DNA of 23,514 bases from W0P28-013 sp963659365 (GTDB lineage Bacteria > Bacteroidota > Bacteroidia > Bacteroidales > Paludibacteraceae). Below the pieces are notes generated by a model. The model had not been told where the DNA came from and made no database searches. It worked only from the letters and a program-made list of their open reading frames with translations. Shown here piece after piece: positions 9,608 to 16,550 of this stretch. Numbering within the stretch: position 1 is the stretch's first letter; each line of letters begins with the position of its first letter. Location of the stretch: contig CAVKTI010000039.1 in assembly GCA_963659365.1 (NCBI GenBank), forward strand, positions 1 to 23,514, read 5' to 3'. The translations under genes and the position numbers were made by a program.

Positions 9608-9727
9608 ACCCCTCCCCTGCTTACGCAGGTACTTCCCTTGAAAAGGGGAGAGGACTGAACCAACTTGGACGCGTACCTGTCCCCTTTGCAAGGGGACGAG
9701 AAAAACGATAGTTTTTCGGAGGGGTTA
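9608..9727 (+). repeat. Pair of GC-rich palindromic repeats
   Basis: At 9608-9653 is a copy of the element at 99-145 (CCTGC-TTAC-GCAGG, then a second hairpin ending AAAAGGGGAGAGG). At 9676-9727 is a copy of the element at 31-73. Here its variable centre is a longer hairpin, AAAAAC-GATA-GTTTTT, between ACGAG and CGGAGGGG. The inverted copy at 22991-23044 has the same stem with loop GGCA when read in the same orientation. Confidence 0.85.
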
Positions 9728-9736
9728 GAAATCAAA

Positions 9737-9784
9737 TCAACAATTCAACAGTTCAACAATTCAACGCTTCAACGCTTCAACGAC
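9737..9784 (+). repeat. Degenerate octamer tandem array (TCAACNNT)
   Basis: Six consecutive 8-nt units are directly readable: TCAACAAT, TCAACAGT, TCAACAAT, TCAACGCT, TCAACGCT, TCAACGAC. The first five positions are constant and the last three drift. A shortened relative lies at about 12662-12688. Confidence 0.85.
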
Positions 9785-9865
9785 AACCTGAAACCAACAC
9801 CAACGCGTTAAACTTATCAACTTATCGACTAATCAACGACCAAATAACCAAATCCACAGAAATTT

Positions 9866-12559
9866 ATGAAAAAAACACTACTATCGCTTGTGGCGGTGGC
9901 TTGCGTGGCACTGAACGCATGGGCCGAAGGCACAGAATCGTTCGAAAACGCCCCCGAGAAAACTGAAATCGGCACATACACCTATACAGGCGATAATGGT
10001 CAAACTTGGACAATAATTGGCACAACCGATTACTATATTAGCGGATATGTAGGGGCAGTGCTCTATGCTTACAGCGAAAAAGGGTGCAGTATCACAGGCA
10101 ATTTCAGCAGCGAGCAGTTGGCGCAAGGCGTTGGCATGGTATCGTTTCGCGTGAAAGCCGCTGGCGGTGCTTCAGCAGGGTGGGGCAACCGCAAATTTAC
10201 CGTCGCAGTCGGTGGCGTGAGCGTACAAACCACGGTAACGATTCCCAATAGTTCGACTACCGTAACAGCAACAGCCGACATCAATCTGACGGCAGCGCAA
10301 CTAACCAGCAGTTCGCAACTGAAAATCACGATGCAAGGCGTGGCAAGCGGCGAGTGCGGCTTCATAGTCGATGACCTCGCTTGGACATCGTATTCGGGAC
10401 TTACCGACACGCCCACGATGACAGTTGTCGGCTACCAAGACCAAAACTCCAAAATCTACTGGGGCAGCGAGGTATTGGCGCAGTTTGCCTCCACCACCGA
10501 AAACGCCACTTTCTACTACACACTCGATGGCACTGAACCTACGCAGTCGTCTGCATCAGGCGAAAGCGTTTCGCTGCCGCTCGATGCCACTACCACAGTG
10601 AAAGCGATTGCCGTTACCGACGCCAAAGGCACGAGCGAAGTGGCGACCTTCAGCGTAACTACCGCCACAGGCGTGGTCAATGCTGCCGATGGCACTGCCA
10701 CCCAACCCAACGCACGCTGGGCAACCACAGGCTCTATTTCAAAAATTACGACGGCATATTCGCCCACATCGACATCGGGCGTGCCGTATCTCTATCTGTC
10801 GAGCAAGGGTGCGACCATCATCACCGAAGATTATCTGTCGCCGCAAGCCTTTTCGCTCTACATTGGCGCAAAAACCAACATTTCGTTGAAAGTTTCGTTC
10901 CAAACAGGCAATTTCAAACTGGTCGATGGCACATACACTTGGCAGCCCGCCACCGCCGATTGGATTGAACTCGGCACATTCACAAGCAACAAATTGAGTC
11001 AAATGCACCGTGTCGATTTCACGCTGCCCGATTCCATCAAAAATAGCCGCGTGCGCTTCAAACTCTACAGCCAAAACGCTGCAAATATCGACGATATTAC
11101 CACGGTAACGCGCGCTGCCGAAGCGGTGGGAACGCCCACCTTTTCGCAGGCGAGCGGCGATGTTGTGGCTGGCACATCTATCACGGTTGCCTGTCCAACT
11201 GCTGCCACGCTCCACTACCGCGTTAATAGCGGAGAGTGGCAAACCAGCACTGCCGATGCGGCCATCATCATTAACGCCAAAACGACCATTATGGCCTACG
11301 CCACGCAAGAGGGCAAGTTCGACAGTTACATCGCCGAAGCCACTTACCAACTGCCCACCACCAAATCGCCCGAATTTTCGAAAGCGTCGGGCAGCACGCT
11401 CTACCAAGGCGACGAAATCGTTATCTCGTCTGCCACCGACGGCGCAACCATCGTTTACCGCATAAACGGCGGCGATGAAAAATCGGGCAGCACGCCGCTC
11501 ACGCTCACTGTCGATGGGCAAATCGACGCTATCACAGCCTATTGCACCTCGTCGGGCTTGATCGATAGCGACCCAGTAACCGTGCATTACAAGTCGGCAA
11601 AAGTGGAGAAACCGCAATGCAGCAATACCGCCGAAAATGTGTTGAAAGGCGACAAAATTCTGTTCTATTCCACTACCGAAAACGCCACGCTCCACTACCG
11701 TATCGACGACGGCGAGTGGCAAACAGCCACCAGCTCTACTAACATCACCATCGAGGGCTCTTGCACCGTTACGGCCTACGCCACCAAGGACAAATATCTG
11801 CCGAGCGATACGCTGACGCAGCACTACACCGTGGCTTTGGGGCAGTTGCCCACGCCTACGGCCGACCAACCGAGCGGAACGCTGCTCAACGCTGGCGACA
11901 AAGTGATAATCTCCTTCCAAAATGGCGCAACGCTCAATTACCGCATCAATGCGGGCGACTGGCAAATGGTTGAAAATCAGAACACTTATACGCTCACAAT
12001 AAGCGAAAACAGCACCATCGAGGCGTATGCGTCGCAGCAGGATTATGTCGATAGCGAAAAGGCGACTTTCGTTTACCGCATCGCTCGCGGCAAGGTGGCG
12101 ACACCCTATGTCGTTTCGGGCGCAACCGAGGTCGAAAGCAACCAGCAAATCAACATTAAAACCGATACCGAAGGGGCGAAACTCTACTACGACATCGACC
12201 ATTCGGACAACTGGATTAACGGCTACTCGAAAATCACTTACAACATCACCCAACGAACCACCATTCGCGCCTATGCCGTGTGCGACGACTATTTTGCCAG
12301 CGACACGCTCGAAGTTACCTTCACCATCAAAACCACACCGACTGCCATTGCCGCCGTTGCGCAAGAGTTTGCGCTCTACACCGAGCAGCAGCAGATCGTT
12401 GTCGAGAATGCCGCCAACGCCGAAATCTCTATCTACACCGCACTCGGCGCACTTGTGTCGCAGCAGCGCATCGCTACCGATCGTGCGCTGTTCAGCGTAC
12501 CTACCCGCGGCCTCTACCTCGTACGCCTCAACCAAAAACTCTACAAAATAACGCTGTAA
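9866..12559 (+). CDS. Secreted T9SS-type protein with six chitobiase-C-like repeats
   Basis: The 897-residue protein starts with a clear signal peptide, cut near LNAWA-EG after residue 20. Residues 21-180 form a beta-rich, jelly-roll-like domain (SFENAPEK, later FIVDDLAW). The first CHB_HEX_C-type repeat is at 188-269 with the characteristic FYYTLDGTEPT. A second beta-rich domain follows at about 270-415. Five further repeats lie near 421-495, 500-575, 582-655, 660-737 and 743-820. They are anchored by LHYRVNSGEW, IVYRINGGDE, LHYRIDDGEW, LNYRINAGDW and LYYDIDHSDNW, each followed by an I-x-AYA/AYC strand. Residues 823-897 resemble a T9SS type A sorting domain (ISIYTALGALV, PTRGLYLVRL). In glycosidases such repeats are non-catalytic accessory modules. 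No catalytic domain is visible, so an adhesin or binding-scaffold role is inferred. A terminator was not identified. Confidence 0.92.
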   Translation: MKKTLLSLVAVACVALNAWAEGTESFENAPEKTEIGTYTYTGDNGQTWTIIGTTDYYISGYVGAVLYAYSEKGCSITGNFSSEQLAQGVGMVSFRVKAAGGASAGWGNRKFTVAVGGVSVQTTVTIPNSSTTVTATADINLTAAQLTSSSQLKITMQGVASGECGFIVDDLAWTSYSGLTDTPTMTVVGYQDQNSKIYWGSEVLAQFASTTENATFYYTLDGTEPTQSSASGESVSLPLDATTTVKAIAVTDAKGTSEVATFSVTTATGVVNAADGTATQPNARWATTGSISKITTAYSPTSTSGVPYLYLSSKGATIITEDYLSPQAFSLYIGAKTNISLKVSFQTGNFKLVDGTYTWQPATADWIELGTFTSNKLSQMHRVDFTLPDSIKNSRVRFKLYSQNAANIDDITTVTRAAEAVGTPTFSQASGDVVAGTSITVACPTAATLHYRVNSGEWQTSTADAAIIINAKTTIMAYATQEGKFDSYIAEATYQLPTTKSPEFSKASGSTLYQGDEIVISSATDGATIVYRINGGDEKSGSTPLTLTVDGQIDAITAYCTSSGLIDSDPVTVHYKSAKVEKPQCSNTAENVLKGDKILFYSTTENATLHYRIDDGEWQTATSSTNITIEGSCTVTAYATKDKYLPSDTLTQHYTVALGQLPTPTADQPSGTLLNAGDKVIISFQNGATLNYRINAGDWQMVENQNTYTLTISENSTIEAYASQQDYVDSEKATFVYRIARGKVATPYVVSGATEVESNQQINIKTDTEGAKLYYDIDHSDNWINGYSKITYNITQRTTIRAYAVCDDYFASDTLEVTFTIKTTPTAIAAVAQEFALYTEQQQIVVENAANAEISIYTALGALVSQQRIATDRALFSVPTRGLYLVRLNQKLYKITL

Positions 12560-12611
12560 ATTTTTATAGGTGAGAGTTTATAGAAAATAGAAGATAGAAC
12601 ATAGATAGATC

Positions 12612-12640
12612 GTAGAGCCGCCACACTGTGACGGCTCTAC
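12612..12640. repeat. Hairpin with GTAGAGCCG arms
   Basis: GTAGAGCCGcCAC pairs with GTGaCGGCTCTAC, leaving one mismatch and a 3-nt loop. It follows the second surface-protein gene by about 50 bp and has no T-run directly after it (only TTATT), so it is either a repeat-borne hairpin or a weak terminator. Its layout resembles the GTAGGGACGC palindromes elsewhere, with different arms. Confidence 0.6.
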
Positions 12641-12817
12641 TTATTGACAGATTTATTTGCTTCAACAATTCAACAGTTCAACGCCTCAATAATAACAAAG
12701 AAACTGCGCATCGCACTCGATGAGCGCGGTGGCAGAATTGTGCAGTTCTAACGAAAACTGGCTGTTATCTTATCGTCTTGGATTCGGCTTCTCTAAACGC
12801 TAACCTATAACCTTCTC

Positions 12818-12840
12818 GGACGCACTCGGTGCGTCCCTAC
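12818..12840 (-). repeat. Palindrome of the GGACGCAC/GTGCGTCC family
   Basis: GGACGCAC-TCG-GTGCGTCC followed by CTAC. Related copies are at 9454-9476, 15379-15402, 21465-21487 and 22923-22946. The outer GTAGGGACGC is constant, while the inner part differs: CACCGAGTGCGTCC, CACCGCGTGCGTCC or GGCATGCCATGTCC. Confidence 0.8.
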
Positions 12841-12888
12841 ATTCACACTTTCACACATTCAAACTTTCAAACTAATTTCGTACCTTTG
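12841..12888 (+). promoter_or_regulatory. Promoter of the binding-protein gene, in phase with an octamer array
   Basis: Consecutive octamers read ATTCACAC, TTTCACAC, ATTCAAAC, TTTCAAAC and TAATTTCG, then the -7 box TACCTTTG at 12881-12888. This matches the Bacteroidota TAnnTTTG consensus. No exact TTTG -33 box is present; the array places ATTC/TTTC-type words 20 nt upstream of the -7 box. The start codon is only 4 nt after the -7 box, so the transcript may be nearly leaderless. Confidence 0.75.
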
Positions 12889-12892
12889 CGGT

Positions 12893-14023
12893 ATGAAATT
12901 GCACTATTTTACATACACAATAAGCGCAGTGCTGTTGCTGGCGGCGTGTGGGCGTGCGACTGCCCCAAACGACCGCGCAGAGGCGGATTCGACACTGATG
13001 GTGAGTTACGCCACGGGCTTTGCGGTGGACTATTTCGGTGATTACAAGCGAGTAACGATTAAAAATCCGTGGTCGGAAGGCGATATTTTGGCGACCTACT
13101 ATTTGGTGCGCGCCGATTCGACGCAGACACCTGCCGACGGCTGCAAAATCCGCATTCCGATTGAGCGTATGGCGGTTACCTCGTGCACGCACTACGCATT
13201 TTTGGAGGCTATCGGCGAAATCGACGCTATCGTGGGCGTTTGTAATCCCGAATTGGCCTACAATGCCGCCATTCGCCAGCGGTTTGCCAATGGCGAAATC
13301 ACTGCGCTGGGCGATGCGTTCAACACCAACACCGAGCGGCTGCTGGCACTGCACCCCGATGCGCTGATGATAGCCAGTTACAATCAGCAAGACGACAACT
13401 CGAAACGCTTGCAAACATCGGGTATTCCGCTGATTTTCAACAATGAATGGACGGAAAGTACCATGCTAGCGCGCGCCGAATGGGTGAAACTTGTGGCCGC
13501 CTTCTACGACAAAGAACTGCTGGCCGACAGTCTGTTTGCAGCCATCGAAAGCGACTACCACGCCGCCGCCGAAACCGCATGCGCTGCCACGCACAAGCCC
13601 ACGGTGATGGCTGGCGGCAACTTCAAGGGCACTTGGTATATGCCAGGCGGACGCGGCTATATGGCGCAACTTTTTGCCGATGCAGGTGCCGATTATTTCT
13701 ACAAAAACGATGGCTCAACGGGCAGTTTGCCGCTCAATTTTGAAACGGTGTTGCACAATTTTTCGCAAGCCGATGTCTGGCTGAATGCGCCCACCGCCAC
13801 ATTGGACGAACTTTTGGCCATGGACGCGCGCCACAAACTGTTCAAAGCCGCCAAAAATGGCGAGGTTTACGGCTTTTACGCACGCACGCTGGCTGGCGGT
13901 GCAAACGATTTTTGGGAGAGCGGCGTCGTGCGCCCTGACCTGATTCTGAAAGACCTGATTTGGGCGTTGCACCCCGAATTATACGACGGCTATCGCCCTG
14001 TTTACATCAATAAATTGAAATAG
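12893..14023 (+). CDS. Periplasmic-binding lipoprotein of an iron-complex/haem/B12-type ABC importer
   Basis: A 376-residue substrate-binding protein of the FepB/BtuF type (COG0614, PF01497-like), the usual length for this family. The N-terminus is a type II signal (ISAVLLLAACG) with lipobox LAAC and lipidated Cys19, so the protein is probably membrane-anchored in the periplasm. The binding-fold core begins near residue 90 with IPIERMAVTSCTHYAFLEAIG and EIDAIVGV, followed by ITALGDAFNTNTERLLALHPDALMI, which is characteristic of the two-lobe class III fold. It is the first gene of a permease and ATPase module. The substrate cannot be read from sequence: no cobalamin riboswitch was recognised upstream and no TonB receptor is nearby. 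ATG 12893 was chosen because the signal peptide starts there. Confidence 0.88.
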   Translation: MKLHYFTYTISAVLLLAACGRATAPNDRAEADSTLMVSYATGFAVDYFGDYKRVTIKNPWSEGDILATYYLVRADSTQTPADGCKIRIPIERMAVTSCTHYAFLEAIGEIDAIVGVCNPELAYNAAIRQRFANGEITALGDAFNTNTERLLALHPDALMIASYNQQDDNSKRLQTSGIPLIFNNEWTESTMLARAEWVKLVAAFYDKELLADSLFAAIESDYHAAAETACAATHKPTVMAGGNFKGTWYMPGGRGYMAQLFADAGADYFYKNDGSTGSLPLNFETVLHNFSQADVWLNAPTATLDELLAMDARHKLFKAAKNGEVYGFYARTLAGGANDFWESGVVRPDLILKDLIWALHPELYDGYRPVYINKLK

Positions 14024-14232
14024 TTGATGAGAAGTTTATAAAGTGGAAAGTTTTTTTTTTTTTTGAAAATTTGAAGATTTGAAGATTTGAAAATTGATTT
14101 TTGCCTCACAGACTTTTACCAATGCGTTAAACTGATCAACCAATCAACCCAATCTGAAATTCTGAAATCTGTAATTTGAAATCGGCTGCGCCGCCAGCGC
14201 AGCACCTCCCCCTTGGGGGATTAGAGGGGGTC
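14024..14232. repeat. Repeat-filled gap: T14 tract, octamer arrays, GC-rich hairpins
   Basis: Contents: a 14-T homopolymer (14051-14064) just after the binding-protein gene; an octamer array at 14063-14094 (TTGAAAAT, TTGAAGAT, TTGAAGAT, TTGAAAAT); further octamer-like words at 14131-14182; a GCTGCGC-CGCCA-GCGCAGC hairpin (14185-14203); and a GC-rich element CCTCCCCC...GAGGGGG (14204-14231). The last element abuts the first possible start codon of the permease. Confidence 0.75.
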
Positions 14233-15237
14233 TTGAAAATCTTGAACCGAAATCGCAACATATTGTTTTTTAGCGCATTAGCAGTAATAACTGCTGCGCT
14301 ATTTTTGTGCGACATTGGTTTTGGGAGCGTGCGGCTGCCGTTTGGCGCGTTGTTTGGCGACAACCAGTTGTACCACGAGATCATCTACAATTTTCGCCTG
14401 CCCAAAGCCTTGACGGCAGTCATCACGGGGGCGGCCATATCGGTGGCAGGTCTGCTGATGCAGACGCTTTTTCGCAATCCGTTGGCGGGGCCGTATGTGC
14501 TTGGCGTAAGTTCGGGCGCAAGTCTGGGCGTGGCGGTTTACATACTGGCTGGCAGTCTGCTGCCCGTGGCTGTGGCGCAAAGCGGTTGGGGACTTGTGGG
14601 CGCAGCCACCGTGGGCGCAGTGTCGGTGTTGCTGCTGGTGCTGGCGGTGTCGTTTCGAGTGCGGCAAGCCGTGTCGCTGCTCATTGTGGGCATCATGTTT
14701 GGGCAGATTGCGGGTTCGTTGGTTACAATTTTGCAAAACGCCAGCGACCCCGATTCGCTGAAACTCTTTGTGGTATGGACTTTTGGCAGTCTGTCGGCTG
14801 TCGGTTGGAACTATATGTGGGTGATGTTGCCGCTGGCCGTGGTTGGATTTGCCATCGCCTTTGGCATACAAAAACAGTTGAACGGACTGCTGCTCGGCGA
14901 AAATTATGCCCAAGGTCTTGGCGTGAACATCACACGCACACGCACCCTAATAATTGCCGCTGTGGCACTGCTGGCTGGAGCAACAACGGCGTTTACAGGT
15001 CCCATCGCTTTTATCGGTATGGCGGTGCCGCACCTTGTACGCGGACTTTTTCGCACTTCCGACCACCGCATTGCCCTGCCTGGCTGCATGCTGTGCGGTG
15101 CATCGCTACTGATGGTGTGCGACCTCGCCACGCAACTGCCAGCACAAGGTTACACGCTGCCTATCAACGCCGTAAGCGCACTAATTGGCGCACCGATTAT
15201 TATTTGGATAATTCTGAAAAATAGTAGCAAGATGTGA
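14233..15237 (+). CDS. FecCD-family ABC transporter permease
   Basis: Integral-membrane permease of the BtuC/FecCD family, which forms the translocation channel for siderophores, haem or cobalamin. With TTG 14233 it has 334 residues, normal for the family; TTG 14242 is the next option. The same frame is open back to TTG 14176, but that part is read from a GC-rich dispersed repeat and is not convincing. No ATG occurs in frame before about residue 76, within a conserved membrane region. Family motifs present: RLPKALTAVITG near 55-66, NPLAGPYVLGVSSGASLG near 82-99, and GPIAFIGMAVPHLVR in the second half. Multiple hydrophobic segments are evident throughout. The final codons and stop lie in the repeat word AGTAGCAAG, part of a composite repeat that fills the following gap. 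Confidence 0.92.
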   Translation: MKILNRNRNILFFSALAVITAALFLCDIGFGSVRLPFGALFGDNQLYHEIIYNFRLPKALTAVITGAAISVAGLLMQTLFRNPLAGPYVLGVSSGASLGVAVYILAGSLLPVAVAQSGWGLVGAATVGAVSVLLLVLAVSFRVRQAVSLLIVGIMFGQIAGSLVTILQNASDPDSLKLFVVWTFGSLSAVGWNYMWVMLPLAVVGFAIAFGIQKQLNGLLLGENYAQGLGVNITRTRTLIIAAVALLAGATTAFTGPIAFIGMAVPHLVRGLFRTSDHRIALPGCMLCGASLLMVCDLATQLPAQGYTLPINAVSALIGAPIIIWIILKNSSKM

Positions 15238-15402
15238 GTAGCAAGAATAGATTTTAAGAACATAGAAGATAGAGCATAGACAAAATTAGTGTTAAAGTCT
15301 ATAAAGTGAAAAGTCTATAAAGTGTGAAAGGCTGAGCATCTCAAACATTCGATGATTCAATAATTCAATAATTGTATTGTAGGGACGCGGCATGCCATGT
15401 CC
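15224..15402 (+). repeat. Composite dispersed repeat, second copy
   Basis: GTAGCAAG occurs twice (15224-15231, spanning the permease 3' end, and 15238-15245). It is followed by words around AACATAGA and CATAGACAAAATTAG, an octamer run (GTCTATAA, AGTGAAAA, GTCTATAA), the 29-bp block at 15325-15353 identical to 9381-9409, an ATTCAATA octamer run, and the palindrome at 15379-15402 (GGGACGC, GGCATGCC, ATGTCC). The inverted copy at 21465-21590 shares the GTAGCAAG and CATAGACAAA parts. Confidence 0.82.
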
Positions 15403-15541
15403 GAAAAGGTTAGAGGTGAGAGGTTATCGTTTATAGACCAAGACGAAAACTTAGGGCGGTAAGTCTGTCGAACCGCAGTCCACTACTTTATAAACTTATT
15501 ATTCATTTTTCATTATTTATTGTTAATTTTTCTAAAAAAGG
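15238..15541. other. Intergenic region within the ABC cluster, no gene seen
   Basis: This 304-bp gap contains the composite repeat to 15402, then GGTTAGAGGTGAGAGGTTAT words, and CCAAGACG, which is also found inverted near 12774. The end is AT-rich, directly before the GTG start of the ATPase gene. No TAnnTTTG box or terminator hairpin was found, so the ATPase is probably read through from upstream. Confidence 0.65.
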
Positions 15542-16498
15542 GTGCTAAAAACGACATCGCTAAATATCGGTTATGGCAAAAAGAGTGTTCAGCGCGACCT
15601 CTGTTTGACGGCTTCGGACGGCGAGATGATTTGTCTTGTCGGCAAAAATGGCACGGGCAAAAGCACGCTGCTACGCACGCTGGCGGGACTGCAAAAACCG
15701 CTCGGCGGCGCGGTAACTGTTCGCGGGCAAAATGTGGCGCACCTGACAAATGCGCAGCGCGCCACGCTGCTGTCGCTGGTGCTGACCGACAACATTGCGG
15801 TAGAAAACTTGACACTGCACGACCTCGTGGCGATGGGGCGTTTTCCTTATACCAACTGGGCGGGGCGGCTGTCGGACGACGACGAGCAAATTGTCGAAAC
15901 GGTGCTGCGACAAGTCGATTTGGCGCACAAGGCGTACGCTTTTGTGAGCGAGGTGAGCGACGGCGAACGCCAGCGCGGCATCATTGCCAAAGCCTTGGCG
16001 CAAGACACGCCGCTGGTACTGCTCGACGAACCAACGGCGCACCTCGACTTGCCCAACCGCATCGAGATAATGCTGCTGCTGCGCCAACTTTCGGCCGACA
16101 CACGCAAGACATTCATTCTATCGACGCACGAACTCGATTTGGCACTGCAAATGGCCGACCGTCTGTGGCTGATGGACAGCCAAGGCGTGCGCACTGGCAT
16201 TCCCGAGGACCTGATGCTGACAGGTGAGATAGCGGCGGCTTTTGGCAGCAATCATTTCCGTTTCGACCCAGCGAGCGGACACTGCGTGGTGGCTTCGCCA
16301 GCGTGCAGTCGGTTCGTTGCCATCGAAGGCGATGTAGTGGCCGCCGCATGGCTACAACGCGCACTCGCACGCCACGGCATCGGCACGCAAAACAGCGCAA
16401 AAATCAGCATAAAAGCAACCAACAACGCCTTCGAACTGTTGGGACAAAAAACGCACACGATAGAAGCGACGCTTCACTTGCTCGAAGCCGCCCTATGA
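15542..16498 (+). CDS. ABC transporter ATP-binding protein (FepC/FecE/BtuD type)
   Basis: 318-residue nucleotide-binding subunit that would power the preceding permease. GTG is the start (after AAAAAAGG); no upstream in-frame ATG exists and the domain begins immediately. Motifs: Walker A GKNGTGKST 34-42; signature VSDGERQR 138-145, a variant of LSGGQ common in this family; Walker B LVLLDEPTAHLD 158-169; switch histidine STHE at 194-197. At the usual Q-loop position the sequence reads LVLTDN (79-84), with no glutamine. Residues from about 250 to 318 form a C-terminal extension (SRFVAIEGDVVAAAWLQRAL) whose role I do not recognise. It is the last gene of the module, with an intrinsic terminator directly after it. 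No substrate can be assigned. Confidence 0.92.
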   Translation: MLKTTSLNIGYGKKSVQRDLCLTASDGEMICLVGKNGTGKSTLLRTLAGLQKPLGGAVTVRGQNVAHLTNAQRATLLSLVLTDNIAVENLTLHDLVAMGRFPYTNWAGRLSDDDEQIVETVLRQVDLAHKAYAFVSEVSDGERQRGIIAKALAQDTPLVLLDEPTAHLDLPNRIEIMLLLRQLSADTRKTFILSTHELDLALQMADRLWLMDSQGVRTGIPEDLMLTGEIAAAFGSNHFRFDPASGHCVVASPACSRFVAIEGDVVAAAWLQRALARHGIGTQNSAKISIKATNNAFELLGQKTHTIEATLHLLEAAL

Positions 16499-16503
16499 AA
16501 ACG

Positions 16504-16530
16504 AAAACGCCCCTTGCGAGGCGTTTTTTT
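16504..16530. terminator. Intrinsic terminator after the ABC module
   Basis: An 8-bp stem AAAACGCC / GGCGTTTT (16504-16511 with 16520-16527) has an 8-nt loop and a T-run to 16530. It begins five bases after the ATPase stop. The A-run on the left arm makes it potentially bidirectional, also serving the convergent acyl-CoA ligase gene that ends at 16551. Confidence 0.85.
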
Positions 16531-16550
16531 CGTTGCGGTTGCTGCACAAA

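Larger units (their letters stand above)
9347..9865. other. Intergenic region of repeats, no gene seen
   Basis: This 519-bp gap holds no supportable coding sequence. Beyond the composite repeat it contains an AT-rich stretch with words such as AATGAATA (about 9482-9600), palindromic repeats at 9608-9727, an octamer array at 9737-9784 (six units of the form TCAACNNT) and a three-unit array at 9814-9837 (TTATCAAC, TTATCGAC, TAATCAAC). No TAnnTTTG box was found before the next gene, so its promoter is not located. Confidence 0.7.
12560..12892. other. Intergenic region: hairpins, repeats and promoter
   Basis: No gene seen. Contents in order: repeat words (AGAAAATA, GAAGATAG, AACATAGA; 12577-12605); a hairpin at 12612-12640 (arms GTAGAGCCG and CGGCTCTAC); a relic of the TCAACNNT array; a 9-bp stem with one G-T pair (12702-12710 with 12739-12747); repeat words CTAACCTATAACC; a palindrome at 12818-12840; then an octamer array running into the promoter of the binding-protein gene. 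Confidence 0.7.

Noticed and set aside
9737..9784. CRISPR array
   Set aside because: The units are 8 nt with no spacers between them, and no cas gene is present.
10739..12535. 598-codon open frame on the minus strand
   Set aside because: It is antisense to the repeat region of the second surface protein, and its composition mirrors those repeats.
12702..12747. Structured RNA or riboswitch before the importer
   Set aside because: Only one 9-bp stem with a G-T pair is visible; no conserved riboswitch core (for example a B12 box) was recognised, and it lies upstream of the predicted transcription start.
14051..14064. T14 tract as an intrinsic terminator of the binding-protein gene
   Set aside because: No stable hairpin precedes the T-run; it is recorded only as a homopolymer.
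15520..16227. 235-codon plus-strand frame overlapping the ATPase gene
   Set aside because: It is out of frame with intact ABC motifs and is arginine-rich nonsense typical of a shadow frame.
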